Assembly: GCA_020851785.1 (NCBI GenBank)
Contig: JADZCC010000072.1
Coordinates: 1 to 53,749 of the forward strand
DNA length: 53,749 nucleotides
Direction: 5' to 3'
From: Anaerolineales bacterium
GTDB taxonomy: Bacteria; Chloroflexota; Anaerolineae; Anaerolineales; Villigracilaceae
A program made the translations under genes and the position numbers. Under the pieces are notes generated by a model. That model saw only the letters and a list, made by a program, of their open reading frames with translations, searched no databases and was not told the origin of the DNA. Shown in pieces: positions 31,894 to 40,720 of this stretch (its first letter is position 1; each line of letters begins with the position of its first letter).

Positions 31894-32853
31894 TTAGCCT
31901 TTGAAGAAGTTGGAAATAAAGAACCAGAGGTTGGCTGGTTTCTCGGCCAGCCGCCGCACAAAGTAAGGATACCACTGCGCCCCAAATGGGACATACACAC
32001 GGACGGCATAGCCTTCTTTAGCTAATTGTTCCTGCAAATCGCGGCGAATCCCATAAAGCATTTGAAATTCAAACCCATTTTTGGGAAGCCCGATCTTTTC
32101 GGCGTACTGCTTCACGAAGGCAATGCGCTTTTCGTCGTGCGAAGCGATGGCCGGAAGTGGCGGAAAACGTCCATCTTGCGAGGCGGCGGATTGATTGGCC
32201 AGCGAAGCGTCCAGTAGAATTTTGGCCAGCAAGTCATAATTTGCATCCACGTCTGCCTTTTTCGGGAAGGCTTTTTCCGGCGGTTCGTTATACGCGCCCT
32301 TGACAATGCGAATGCGGGTTTTGTCCTGCAACATGCGGCGGATGTCGGCTTCGGCGCGATATAAATAGGCCTGCACCGCCATGCCAATATTGTCGTAACC
32401 TTTTTCGCGCATGGCGTAATACAAGTTAATCGTCTTGTCGGTATAAGGCGTATCTTCAATATCCAGACGAACAAAGGTTTTACACTGTCTGGCGCGGGCT
32501 AAAATTCGCTCCAGGCTTTCAGCGCAGATGCGCTCATCCAACCCCATGCCAATTTGCGTCAGTTTGATGGAGACGTTACCGCGCGCAGTCGCATCCGCTC
32601 CGAGCGCGTCCAGCGTCGCAAAGATGTCGTCGGTGGCTTGTTGCGCTTCATCGGGCGTGTTGATGTGTTCGCCCAAATGATCGAGCGTGACGTTAATGCC
32701 CTTCGCGTTCAACTCATGGACGATGATCATGGCTTCTGAAAGTTTTGTCCCGGCTACAAAGCGGGAGGCGACCTTCCAGGCCAGCCCCCAACTGGTCGCT
32801 ATTTTTTGGGCCCAAGCGGCTTTAGAAAGATAAATCAAAAAAGATCTGAGCAT
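31894..32853 (-). CDS. Proline dehydrogenase (monofunctional)
   Basis: A 319-residue FAD enzyme that oxidises proline to pyrroline-5-carboxylate, feeding electrons to quinone. Typical segments are VTLDHLGEHI, IRIVKGAYNEP with the flavin-contacting lysine, FEFQMLYGIRRDLQ, and the substrate-binding VYVPFGAQWYPYFVRRLAEKPAN near the C-terminus. It matches the single-domain PRODH of Gram-positive bacteria, Deinococcus-Thermus and Chloroflexota rather than PutA. No P5C dehydrogenase gene is in the window. The ATG at 32853 has AAGGA 7 nt upstream, so the extra 10 residues from 32883 are not included. Confidence 0.92.
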   Translation of the reverse strand: MLRSFLIYLSKAAWAQKIATSWGLAWKVASRFVAGTKLSEAMIIVHELNAKGINVTLDHLGEHINTPDEAQQATDDIFATLDALGADATARGNVSIKLTQIGMGLDERICAESLERILARARQCKTFVRLDIEDTPYTDKTINLYYAMREKGYDNIGMAVQAYLYRAEADIRRMLQDKTRIRIVKGAYNEPPEKAFPKKADVDANYDLLAKILLDASLANQSAASQDGRFPPLPAIASHDEKRIAFVKQYAEKIGLPKNGFEFQMLYGIRRDLQEQLAKEGYAVRVYVPFGAQWYPYFVRRLAEKPANLWFFISNFFKG

Positions 32854-32941
32854 TGCAATCCTTCCACCTAAGAGGATAGCCAAAAAAAGATTGGCTTTGA
32901 AAATTACGCCCGTATTCTAGCACAAGCGCTTTATTTTGGTA

Positions 32942-32976
32942 TGTTATACTTTTTAAGCTACGTTATTTTGTGGAGG
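32942..32976 (+). promoter_or_regulatory. Extended -10 promoter and Shine-Dalgarno of the serine hydrolase gene
   Basis: TGTTATACT (32942-32950) is an extended -10 box. GGAGG at 32972-32976 lies 4 nt before the TTG start codon and decides that start. Confidence 0.6.
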
Positions 32977-32980
32977 CGCA

Positions 32981-34471
32981 TTGAGGAACCGAAATACAAA
33001 TACCATCCTGCGGGGTGTTTCTCTTTTATTCTTGATTGCGGCGGTGATTATTGGCATCATCTCGCTGATTGGGTACAGCCGTCAAAGAAATAATTATCCC
33101 GCCAGCATGACGATTGCCGGAGTGCCGGTTGGCGGACTCACCCCTGCCGAAGCCTCGCAACGCCTGCTGGAAGTTTACACCTCGCCGATTGAAGTTACCT
33201 ACGGCGACGGCTTAATTCAAATTGACCCAAACCTGATTGGCTTCGAACCAGACGTGGAAACGATGCTCGCCGCGGCAGACTTAAACCGCACCGGCGGCTC
33301 CTTTTGGGGCGGGTTTTGGGATTACCTTTGGAATCAAAGTCGGGCCGGCGCGCAAATTCCATTAAGTTTTTCGCTTTCAGAAGAACGCTTGCGCGGATAT
33401 TTGCAAAACGAAATCGCGGCGCGCTACGACGAACCGCCCACGCCTGCCCAACCCATTCCAGGCGGCACCTCTTTCCTACCTGGCGCGCCCGGTCAAACGC
33501 TGGACATTAACCGCGCAGTTCTGTTGATCACCGACGCGCTCAAATCTCCCGCCAACCGCTCCGTCACGCTTACTTTTTCGCGCACCACTGCAGACCGGCC
33601 AACCATTGACAACCTTGAAATCCTGCTTAAACAGATCGTGACGGTTTCAAAGTTTGATGGGTTGATTGGGCTGTACATGGTGGATTTACAAACCGGGCAG
33701 GAAATTCACTTTCTGATTAATAACAAGCAGGAACTTCCCGTAGAGCCAGACGTGGCCTTTACCGCTTCCAGCACCATCAAAGTGCCCATCGTCGCTTCTT
33801 ATCTAATCAATCGCGGCAGTACTTTGGACGCTGGAACAACCGCAACCATCTCGCGCGTGCTCGGCAAGTCGGACAACTCTGCGACTGACATCGTTCTCGG
33901 CGGCATTGATCCCAACATCGGCCCGCTGATTGTGACCGAGAATATGAAAACGCTTGGGTTAACCAGCACGTTCATCAACGGGTTCTTTTATTTAGGCGCT
34001 CCCCCGCTTTCCGTTCAGCCGGTTACGCCGGGCAATTCGCGCTCCGATATTTTCACAGACCCCGATCCATATTCACAAACCACGCCTTCCGAAATGGGTT
34101 CGTTGCTCACGGATATTTATCAGTGCGCGCAAACCGGCGGCGGCGCTTTGGTGGCGGCCTTTCCAGATAAGATCAACGGCAAAGCCTGCCAGATGTTAAT
34201 TGACTTTATGGCGCAGGATAAACTCGGCGCGTTGATCCAAGGCGGCGTGCCAGACGGGACGCTCGTCCCACATAAACACGGCTACGTCCCCGCTTCAGAC
34301 GGGACCGTTCACGACATCAGCGACGCCGGGATCGTGTACACCTCCGGCGGGAATTTCGTCCTCTCCGTGTACACCTATCACCCCGCCAATAACGTTTGGG
34401 ATATTACCAATCCGTTAATCGCCGACCTGGCCAAGGCCATTTACAATTACTTCAACGTTTCAGTGCAGTAA
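32981..34471 (+). CDS. Membrane-anchored class A beta-lactamase-like serine hydrolase with N-terminal peptidoglycan-binding-like domains
   Basis: A 496-residue protein read from a TTG start. One N-terminal membrane helix (GVSLLFLIAAVIIGIISLIG) is followed by about 170 residues of the PG-binding type 4/VanW-linked kind (IAGVPVGGLTPAEASQRLLE repeated pattern). The C-terminal domain is a serine beta-lactamase fold: Ser264-Thr-Ile-Lys267 (SxxK), Ser297-Asp-Asn299 (SxN) and Lys432-His-Gly434 (KTG counterpart). All three catalytic elements are present, so it should be an active acyl-serine hydrolase at the outer face of the membrane. The target could be peptidoglycan or an ester; penicillin hydrolysis cannot be assumed. 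Confidence 0.82.
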   Translation: MRNRNTNTILRGVSLLFLIAAVIIGIISLIGYSRQRNNYPASMTIAGVPVGGLTPAEASQRLLEVYTSPIEVTYGDGLIQIDPNLIGFEPDVETMLAAADLNRTGGSFWGGFWDYLWNQSRAGAQIPLSFSLSEERLRGYLQNEIAARYDEPPTPAQPIPGGTSFLPGAPGQTLDINRAVLLITDALKSPANRSVTLTFSRTTADRPTIDNLEILLKQIVTVSKFDGLIGLYMVDLQTGQEIHFLINNKQELPVEPDVAFTASSTIKVPIVASYLINRGSTLDAGTTATISRVLGKSDNSATDIVLGGIDPNIGPLIVTENMKTLGLTSTFINGFFYLGAPPLSVQPVTPGNSRSDIFTDPDPYSQTTPSEMGSLLTDIYQCAQTGGGALVAAFPDKINGKACQMLIDFMAQDKLGALIQGGVPDGTLVPHKHGYVPASDGTVHDISDAGIVYTSGGNFVLSVYTYHPANNVWDITNPLIADLAKAIYNYFNVSVQ

Positions 34472-34500
34472 AAAAAATCGCCATTTGCAAGCCTGAAGGG

Positions 34501-34506
34501 TATAAT
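34501..34506 (+). promoter_or_regulatory. -10 box of the coiled-coil zinc-ribbon gene, leaderless
   Basis: A perfect TATAAT ends 7 nt before the ATG at 34514 (tcaaaac between) without a Shine-Dalgarno. Confidence 0.55.
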
Positions 34507-34513
34507 TCAAAAC

Positions 34514-35215
34514 ATGAGCGCTTCTCTGGGACTTTTTCGCCTGCAACAAGTGGACAGTCAGATAGACCGGACCAATTTGCAATTGGAGAAAATTCGCAAG
34601 ACGCTTGAAAACGATGCGGAGCTTAAGCGGGCGTTGACTCTGGTTGAAACCGCACAGAAAGAAGCGCGGACTGCTGGTTTGAATCTCAAACAGGCTGAAG
34701 CCGAAGTACAGGCGCAAAAAATAAAAATTGAACAAACCGAAGCCAGCTTATACAGCGGCAAGGTTCACAACCCTAAAGAACTGCAGGATTTGCAAAAAGA
34801 ATCCGCTTCGTTGAAGAAACATCTCGCCGCGTTGGAAGAGCGGGAACTTGGAGCGTTGGTCAAAGTTGAAGAGGCTGAATCCGGCTTGAGCCTGGCGCGA
34901 AGCGGGCTTGACCTCATTCAATCCAAATTAAATGACGATCATAAAACCCTGTTCGCCGAACGTTCCAAATTGTCCACCGAATTGGAACGACTCGGACAGG
35001 AACGCGCGGCCTCTGAACAACCCATTGAACCTAGCCTCCTGACCATTTACAACGACTTACGCAAACAGAAACGCGGCGTGGCGGTCACCGAATTTTCGGA
35101 TAACTCATGCGCTTCGTGCGGCGCCGCCCTCACGGCCGCATTGCAACAAAATGCGAAATCCGCCAAACAACTGGCGCAATGCCCATCGTGCGGTAGAATT
35201 TTATACGCGAGTTGA
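34514..35215 (+). CDS. Coiled-coil protein with C4-type zinc ribbon (DUF164/CdsZ-like)
   Basis: A 233-residue protein. Residues 8 to about 180 form a long coiled coil (FRLQQVDSQIDRTNLQLEKI, GKVHNPKELQDLQKESASLK is the conserved turn). The C-terminus is a four-cysteine ribbon, SCASCGAALTA then LAQCPSCGRILY. This is the widespread zf-RING_7/DUF164 family, whose members bind nucleic acid or act as assembly factors. The biological job is not settled. The NACHT-HEAT gene starts 3 bases after the stop, so they are probably expressed together. Confidence 0.87.
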   Translation: MSASLGLFRLQQVDSQIDRTNLQLEKIRKTLENDAELKRALTLVETAQKEARTAGLNLKQAEAEVQAQKIKIEQTEASLYSGKVHNPKELQDLQKESASLKKHLAALEERELGALVKVEEAESGLSLARSGLDLIQSKLNDDHKTLFAERSKLSTELERLGQERAASEQPIEPSLLTIYNDLRKQKRGVAVTEFSDNSCASCGAALTAALQQNAKSAKQLAQCPSCGRILYAS

Positions 35216-35218
35216 CGC

Positions 35219-37777
35219 ATGTTCTTATCTGGATTTGATCCCTTTTCATTCTTCGCTGGTTTTATCGCCGCTTCGGTTTTTTGGTGGCTGATCGCGCGCG
35301 CCCGCCCGCTCTGGAATGAGATACGAAGCGGAGCAAAGGAAAAGCGCGAAGCCGCGCAAACGCGCAAGTCCTCCACCGTTGAAGAAAACCATCGGCGCAA
35401 CACCCTGCGCCGCGCGCAGGGAATGCACTTGGCCGCGCCGCTCTTCGCGTTGGATGAAATTTTACAAACGCCGCTTGTGCTGGCCCCAAAACCAATTGTG
35501 GAGCCGGGCGCGCCGCCTGTCTTTGAAGACGTAATTTCTCAAACCGTGCCTTACCTGCCAGGCTGGCCAGAAATTGGCGCTGCGTTTGGCGTGCAAACGC
35601 TCACCCTGCCGCAGGCGTTGGCGGGCAATTCCAACCTGGTGATTATCGGCCAGCCGGGCATTGGCAAAAGCGTAGCCCTGGCGCACATTGCCTCTTTGCT
35701 GGCCAACCGCAGTTCGGAGATGGGCGCGTTTCAAGAAGTCGTCCCCTTCCTTTTACATGTTGCGGATTTAAAACTCCCCGCGGTTGATGAAAAGAATGCG
35801 CTAACGCCGATTACTGATGCGTTTTCAGAAAACGCCGCCATGCTGGACTTGGGACGCCTGCCGGCTTTTATTCAAAGCGCTTTCAAAAGCGGTCAGGCCT
35901 TTTTGTTGGTGGATGGCTACGATGAAATTACACCTGCCGAACAACAGGTCGTCAGCGACTATTTTAAACTGCTGATCAAACTCTTTCCGCAAAATCGAAT
36001 CATCGCCACAGGCTCGCCGGAATATTTGGACGGGCTGATTGCGCTGGGCTTCGCTCCGCTGGCGTTGGCGGCCTGGTCGGCCAAACAGCACGAGACCTTC
36101 ATTCGACAATGGGGCCAACTTTGGACGCAAACGGTCAGCCTCGAAAGTTGGGCGCAAACTGGCGGCCAACAAGTGGACCCGCTCCTCCTTAACATTTGGC
36201 TGGGTTCTGACAATTCAAATTTAACGCCGCTCGAACTGACTCTCAAAGCCTGGGGCGCGTATGCAGGCGAGAGTTTAGGCCCGCACGTGCTGGAAGGTAT
36301 CGCCAGCCACATTCGGCGGATTGCCCCACCCAACACGCCGCTGGCCGCATTGGAGACGTTGGCCATGCAGGCCACCTTAAGCGCGCAAGCCGTATTCGAT
36401 CCCCGCAAGGCGCGGGATTGGGTGCGCTCATTTGAACCGTCTGAAGAGCGCGTCCCCGGTCAAACCGGCGAGTTGAAAATGAAGACCGGCGAACTGAAGA
36501 TGAAGACGGACGCTCCGCCCGCTGAAGAAAAACCAGCCGCCGACAAGAAAACCGAAAAAGTTGCCACGCCCACGTATGGCCTGCTCAGCAAAATGGTCGC
36601 CAGCGGATTATTGGTCAGTTACGCCAACCATCGGATGAGATTCGTCCACCCGATCTTTGCCGGTTATTTGGCCGGGCGCGCCATGACAAACTACAATGCG
36701 GAAGAGCCAATCCTTAATCAAACTGACTGGGCGGGGAAATATCTCGCCCTGCGTTATTTTGCCGCATTCGGCGACGCCAGCAGTCTCGTTCAATCTCTGC
36801 TGGAATTTTCGCGCCTGCCCATGCACCGCCCGCTCATGGCGGCGGCGCGCTTCCTGAGAGACGCGCCTAAAAACGCTCCCTGGCGCGGAAAAATATTTGG
36901 TTCGCTCGCGGCAATTTTACAAACTGAAGGGATTCCCCTGGGCGTACGCGGACAAGCCATGGCGGCCTTCGTACACAGCAATGACTCAAACGCCGCCCCG
37001 CTCTTCCGTCAATTTGCCACCGCAACCTCTTTTGAATTGGTGCATTTGGTTGTGCTTGGGCTGGGCGCCATCAAAGACGCGAAAGCCGCGCAAGTCCTCG
37101 CGCAAACGCTCAACGCTCCCAGCATTTCCGTCCGCCGCGCCGCTTGTCTGGCGTTGGTTTCCATTGGAACGAATGAAGCGCTGGAATTGGTGGCCCATAC
37201 TCTGCTCAGCGGCGATGAAGACGTGCGCCGCGCCGCCGCCGAAGCCCTGGCCAGCGACCCGCTTGAAGGTCACGCCGTGCTCAAAGAAGGGCTGGAGCAT
37301 TCCGACATCCTCCTGCGCCGCGCCATCGCTTACGGGTTGGGCCGCCTGGATAACGCCTGGGCTATCGAGGCCCTGCAAAAGGTGCAAATTTCAGACGAAC
37401 AATGGGTGGTACGCAACGCCGCCACCGAAGTATTGGACGCCAAGACGAACATCGCTTCGCGCGCGCCGCACAAACTGAAAGCCCCGTCGGACTCTCCATG
37501 GCTGGTGGAATTTGCCAGCAAACAAGGCGTGGGCATTTCCCCCGGAACGCCCGCTACGGACATCCTCCTGCAGGCGCTCAAAAGCGATAACCCGGAAACG
37601 CGCCTGGCCGCCCTACCCTATTTGAAATTCGCGCCCTCGGAAGGCGTTGTCACGCAGATTTATCATGCCATGTACAAAGACGACCCCGAATTGCGCGAAG
37701 CCGCCTTCAACATTCTTTGGGAACTGGGAGCCTCCGGCATTAAACTGCCCGACCCAACCCAACTCGGATTAAATTAA
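35219..37777 (+). CDS. Membrane-anchored NACHT NTPase with C-terminal HEAT repeats
   Basis: An 852-residue STAND-type protein. One N-terminal helix (FFAGFIAASVFWWLIARA) anchors it. The NACHT domain has Walker A QPGIGKSVAL (about 144-153) and Walker B AFLLVDGYDEIT (about 226-237), then the NRIIATGSPEYL sensor region. A polar hinge holds a short tandem repeat (GELKMKT twice). The last 250 residues are HEAT/PBS-lyase-like repeats (RRAACLALVSIGTNEALELV, RRAAAEALASDP, RRAIAYGLGRLDNAWAIEAL). STAND proteins bind a ligand through the repeats and oligomerise. No toxic effector domain is visible, so a scaffold or sensor role is as likely as defence. It lies among housekeeping genes. Confidence 0.82.
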   Translation: MFLSGFDPFSFFAGFIAASVFWWLIARARPLWNEIRSGAKEKREAAQTRKSSTVEENHRRNTLRRAQGMHLAAPLFALDEILQTPLVLAPKPIVEPGAPPVFEDVISQTVPYLPGWPEIGAAFGVQTLTLPQALAGNSNLVIIGQPGIGKSVALAHIASLLANRSSEMGAFQEVVPFLLHVADLKLPAVDEKNALTPITDAFSENAAMLDLGRLPAFIQSAFKSGQAFLLVDGYDEITPAEQQVVSDYFKLLIKLFPQNRIIATGSPEYLDGLIALGFAPLALAAWSAKQHETFIRQWGQLWTQTVSLESWAQTGGQQVDPLLLNIWLGSDNSNLTPLELTLKAWGAYAGESLGPHVLEGIASHIRRIAPPNTPLAALETLAMQATLSAQAVFDPRKARDWVRSFEPSEERVPGQTGELKMKTGELKMKTDAPPAEEKPAADKKTEKVATPTYGLLSKMVASGLLVSYANHRMRFVHPIFAGYLAGRAMTNYNAEEPILNQTDWAGKYLALRYFAAFGDASSLVQSLLEFSRLPMHRPLMAAARFLRDAPKNAPWRGKIFGSLAAILQTEGIPLGVRGQAMAAFVHSNDSNAAPLFRQFATATSFELVHLVVLGLGAIKDAKAAQVLAQTLNAPSISVRRAACLALVSIGTNEALELVAHTLLSGDEDVRRAAAEALASDPLEGHAVLKEGLEHSDILLRRAIAYGLGRLDNAWAIEALQKVQISDEQWVVRNAATEVLDAKTNIASRAPHKLKAPSDSPWLVEFASKQGVGISPGTPATDILLQALKSDNPETRLAALPYLKFAPSEGVVTQIYHAMYKDDPELREAAFNILWELGASGIKLPDPTQLGLN

Positions 37778-37779
37778 AT

Positions 37780-39132
37780 ATGCTGATTACCAACGCCAAT
37801 CTGATTACCTGGGAAACTCCAAATCGAATTTTGGAAAACCATGCCATTTACATCGTCGGAGATCGCATCAAAGAGATTGGACCAACCAAAGCGCTCGTCG
37901 CCAAACACCCAAAGACCAAACCTACCGACGCCAACGGCCAATACATTCTGCCGGGCGGCATTTGCGCACACACCCATTTTTACAGCGCTTTTTCACGCGG
38001 CTTGGCCATCCCCGGCGACGCGCCCAAAGACTTCCCTGAGATTCTGCAAAAGTTATGGTGGCCGCTCGACCGTGCGCTGGATGCGGAAGCCGTGCGCTAC
38101 TCCGCATTAATCAGCCTGGTGGACGCGATCAAACACGGCACAACCACGCTGATTGATCATCATGCCTCGCCCAACGCCATTGACGGCTCGCTCGACCAGA
38201 TTGCCGACGCGGTGGATAAAAGCGGACTGCGCGGCGTTTTATGTTATGAAGTGACCGACCGCGACGGATTGGAAAAAGCCAACGATGGCATCAACGAAAA
38301 TGCGCGCTTCCTCAAACGCCTGCGCGCCAACCCGCATCCGCGCCTCGCGGCGACCTTTGGCCTGCACGCCAGTCTGACGCTTTCTGGCATCACCCTGCAA
38401 GCCTGCCGCGCCAACGTTCCAGACGAGGTTGGGTTTCATATCCACGTAGCCGAGCATGAAGCGGATCAATACGACAGCTTGAAAAAAAGCAATTTACGCG
38501 TCGTGGAGCGCCTGCAAAAACACGGCATCCTCGGCCCGCAAACCATTGCGGCGCACGGCATTTACCTGGATGCGCGTGAAATGGAAATCCTCCGCGAAAC
38601 CGAAACCTGGCTAACGCATCAACCCCGCTCGAACATGAACAACGCCGTTGGCGCCGCGCAAGTCGAATCCATGTTGCGGCTTGGGGTTAAAGTGGCGCTG
38701 GGTAATGATGGTTTTTCCAATTCCATGTGGGACGAATGGAAGGCCGCCTATCTCCTACAAAAAATCGAGACCCGCGATCCGCGCCGCATGAACGGCTCGC
38801 TCGTGGAGCAAATGGCGGCTTACAACAACGCCCAATTAGCCAACCTCTTCTTCCCCGCCGCCCCGCTGGGACAGTTAACGCCGGGCGCATTTGCCGACAT
38901 CGTTTTTGTGGACTATAAACCTCACACCCCGCTCACGGTCGAAAACCTGCCCTGGCACATGATCTTTGGTTTTCAATCCAGCCTGGTGACGACCACCATT
39001 GTCGGCGGAAAAGTTTTGATGAAAGATCGCAAACTCCAAACTTTGGACGAAGACGAAATCGCCGAACGCGCCCGCGAAATTGCCCCGCGCATTTGGAAGA
39101 AGTATCAGGAAGAAGCGGCAAAAGCCTCATAA
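37780..39132 (+). CDS. ssnA: Metal-dependent aminohydrolase, SsnA-like
   Basis: A 450-residue amidohydrolase. The metal-binding HxH is in GGICAHTHFYSAFSRG, the next ligand in FHIHVAEHEAD, further His in TIAAHGIYL and Asp in VALGNDGFSNSMW. The length and the sequence LPGGICAHTHFYSAFSRGL fit the SsnA group, relatives of atrazine chlorohydrolase and guanine deaminase, usually linked to purine or selenium-dependent hydroxylase genes. No such partner is near; the neighbours are F420 genes. The true substrate is unknown. It starts 2 bases after the NACHT stop. Confidence 0.8.
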   Translation: MLITNANLITWETPNRILENHAIYIVGDRIKEIGPTKALVAKHPKTKPTDANGQYILPGGICAHTHFYSAFSRGLAIPGDAPKDFPEILQKLWWPLDRALDAEAVRYSALISLVDAIKHGTTTLIDHHASPNAIDGSLDQIADAVDKSGLRGVLCYEVTDRDGLEKANDGINENARFLKRLRANPHPRLAATFGLHASLTLSGITLQACRANVPDEVGFHIHVAEHEADQYDSLKKSNLRVVERLQKHGILGPQTIAAHGIYLDAREMEILRETETWLTHQPRSNMNNAVGAAQVESMLRLGVKVALGNDGFSNSMWDEWKAAYLLQKIETRDPRRMNGSLVEQMAAYNNAQLANLFFPAAPLGQLTPGAFADIVFVDYKPHTPLTVENLPWHMIFGFQSSLVTTTIVGGKVLMKDRKLQTLDEDEIAERAREIAPRIWKKYQEEAAKAS

Positions 39133-39142
39133 CGGAGATTTA

Positions 39143-39820
39143 ATGGAAAACGCGCAACTCTTATTAAGTATCGCCGTCCTCGGCGGCACAGGCAAGGAAG
39201 GCAAGGGCTTGGCCTATCGCTGGGCGAAGGCTGGGTACAAAGTCATCATCGGTTCGCGGGATGCGGCCCGGGCGGAATCTACCGCTCAAGAATTGCTGAC
39301 CCGGCTCGAAGGTCAGGCCAGCGTCGTTGGTTTATCCAATTTGGAAGCCGCAAAAAAAGCGAACATCGCCGTGTTAACCGTCCCCTATTCTGCCCATGCC
39401 GAAACGCTCGCCAACGTTAAGGACGAACTCAAAGGCAAACTGCTGGTGGATGTCACCGTGCCTTTGGTTCCGCCAAAAGTTGCCACGGTGCAAATGCCCA
39501 AAGCTGGCTCTGCCGCGCAGGAAGCGAAAGAAATTCTCGGCGCTGAAACGCAAGTCTGCGCCGCGTTTCAAAACATCTCGCATGAACACCTGCTGGATGA
39601 CGCCGCCGTGGAATGCGACGTGCTGGTGACTGGTTCTTCAAAGGAAGCGCGAAGCGAAACGCTCAAACTGGTGGAAGCCGCCGGACTGACCGGCTGGGAC
39701 GCTGGGCCGCTTGAAAACTCGGTCGTCGTGGAAGGCCTCACCAGCGTCTTGATTGGCATTAACAAAAAATATGGCTCCACGCACGCCGGAATCAAACTCA
39801 CCGGAATTTCAAAAGTATAA
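39143..39820 (+). CDS. npdG: F420H2:NADP oxidoreductase (NADPH-dependent F420 reductase)
   Basis: A 225-residue cytosolic enzyme that moves hydride between NADP(H) and coenzyme F420. The dinucleotide motif is IAVLGGTGKEGKGLAYRWA, followed by VIIGSRDAARAE (phosphate-binding Ser-Arg for NADP), the conserved VLTVPYSAHAETL, VDVTVPLVPP and VCAAFQNISHEHL segments of NpdG/Fno. The ATG at 39143 with GGAGA upstream is preferred over 39080 inside the previous gene. It opens the F420 gene group. Confidence 0.9.
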   Translation: MENAQLLLSIAVLGGTGKEGKGLAYRWAKAGYKVIIGSRDAARAESTAQELLTRLEGQASVVGLSNLEAAKKANIAVLTVPYSAHAETLANVKDELKGKLLVDVTVPLVPPKVATVQMPKAGSAAQEAKEILGAETQVCAAFQNISHEHLLDDAAVECDVLVTGSSKEARSETLKLVEAAGLTGWDAGPLENSVVVEGLTSVLIGINKKYGSTHAGIKLTGISKV

Positions 39821-39829
39821 ATCAATCGT

Positions 39830-39869
39830 AATGCGCGATTTGTAATCTCCGCATTACAAATCGCGCATT
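39830..39869. repeat. 17-bp perfect hairpin between npdG and cofE
   Basis: aatgcgcgatttgtaat (39830-39846) and attacaaatcgcgcatt (39853-39869) are perfect complements around ctccgc. No T-run follows on either strand, so it is not a standard terminator. It may be an interspersed palindrome or an mRNA-stabilising structure within the operon. Confidence 0.65.
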
Positions 39870-39875
39870 ATCCTC

Positions 39876-40643
39876 ATGGCCCTCACCCTCACTCCCCTCA
39901 TCAACATCCCGCTCATTCAATCAGGCGACTCGCTGGCCGGGATCGTCCTCGCGTCTCTATCAAAAACAGAAATTGAAATTCAAGACGACGACATCCTGAT
40001 CTTTGCTCAAAAAGTGATCAGCAAAGCCGAAGGGCGTCTGGTCAATTTAGCCGCCGTTACGCCTTCGCCGCCAGCGCTGGAACTGGCTCAAGCCACCGAA
40101 AAAGACCCGCGCCTTGTCGAATTAATTTTGCAGGAAAGTAAAGAAATTGTGCGCGTACGCCCGGGCGCAATCATCGTGGAACACAACCTCGGATTCATCT
40201 GCGCCAACGCCGGCATTGATCATTCCAACGTAGCGGGCGCAGGAAAGCAAAACGAAGAATACGTTTTGCTCCTGCCCCAAGACCCAGACGCCTCCGCCAA
40301 ACAACTTCGCGAGTTCATCTTTCAACGCACAGGCAAACGCATCGGCGTGATGATCATCGATTCGCATGGGCGAGCCTGGCGCAACGGAACCGTCGGCATG
40401 TGCATTGGGTTGAGCGGCCTTCCCGCGCTGATTGACGAACGCGGCTGGAAAGACCTCTTCGATTACACGCTCAAAATCACCGTAGTCGGCGTGGCCGACG
40501 AACTCGCCGCCGCCGCATCCCTGATGATGGGACAAGCCGCCGAAGGCACGCCCATCGTCCATGTGCGCGGTTTTCCCTATCCATTAACCGAAGGCTCGCT
40601 CGCCGAATTAATCCGCCCAAAACATCAGGATATGTTTCGCTAA
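39876..40643 (+). CDS. cofE: Coenzyme F420-0:L-glutamate ligase
   Basis: A 255-residue GTP-dependent ligase that adds the gamma-glutamyl tail to F420-0. Recognisable segments are IPLIQSGDSLAGIV, DDDILIFAQKVISKAEGRLV with the metal and nucleotide residues, FICANAGIDHSNV, RIGVMIIDSHGRAWRNGTVG and the VADELAAAASLMMGQAAEG motif. It is a stand-alone CofE; in mycobacteria the same domain is fused to a nitroreductase domain as FbiB, and here that partner is a separate gene at 41097. Start by ATG shortly after the hairpin; Shine-Dalgarno weak. Confidence 0.95.
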   Translation: MALTLTPLINIPLIQSGDSLAGIVLASLSKTEIEIQDDDILIFAQKVISKAEGRLVNLAAVTPSPPALELAQATEKDPRLVELILQESKEIVRVRPGAIIVEHNLGFICANAGIDHSNVAGAGKQNEEYVLLLPQDPDASAKQLREFIFQRTGKRIGVMIIDSHGRAWRNGTVGMCIGLSGLPALIDERGWKDLFDYTLKITVVGVADELAAAASLMMGQAAEGTPIVHVRGFPYPLTEGSLAELIRPKHQDMFR

Positions 40644-40720
40644 CAAGAATCTAACGCCCGCCTGATACACTTCGCCAGCGGGAATATTCTCAAACAAAAA
40701 ATATATTTAGGAGCCGCATT

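Noticed and set aside
36897..37478. A 193-codon plus-strand frame inside the NACHT-HEAT gene
   Set aside because: It is in another frame of the HEAT-repeat coding part and consists of Pro/Trp/Arg-rich sequence without fold signals.
35219..37777. Antiphage Avs-type defence protein
   Set aside because: The NACHT and repeat layout fits, but there is no effector domain, no neighbouring defence gene and a membrane helix at the N-terminus; described instead as a NACHT-HEAT NTPase of unknown role.
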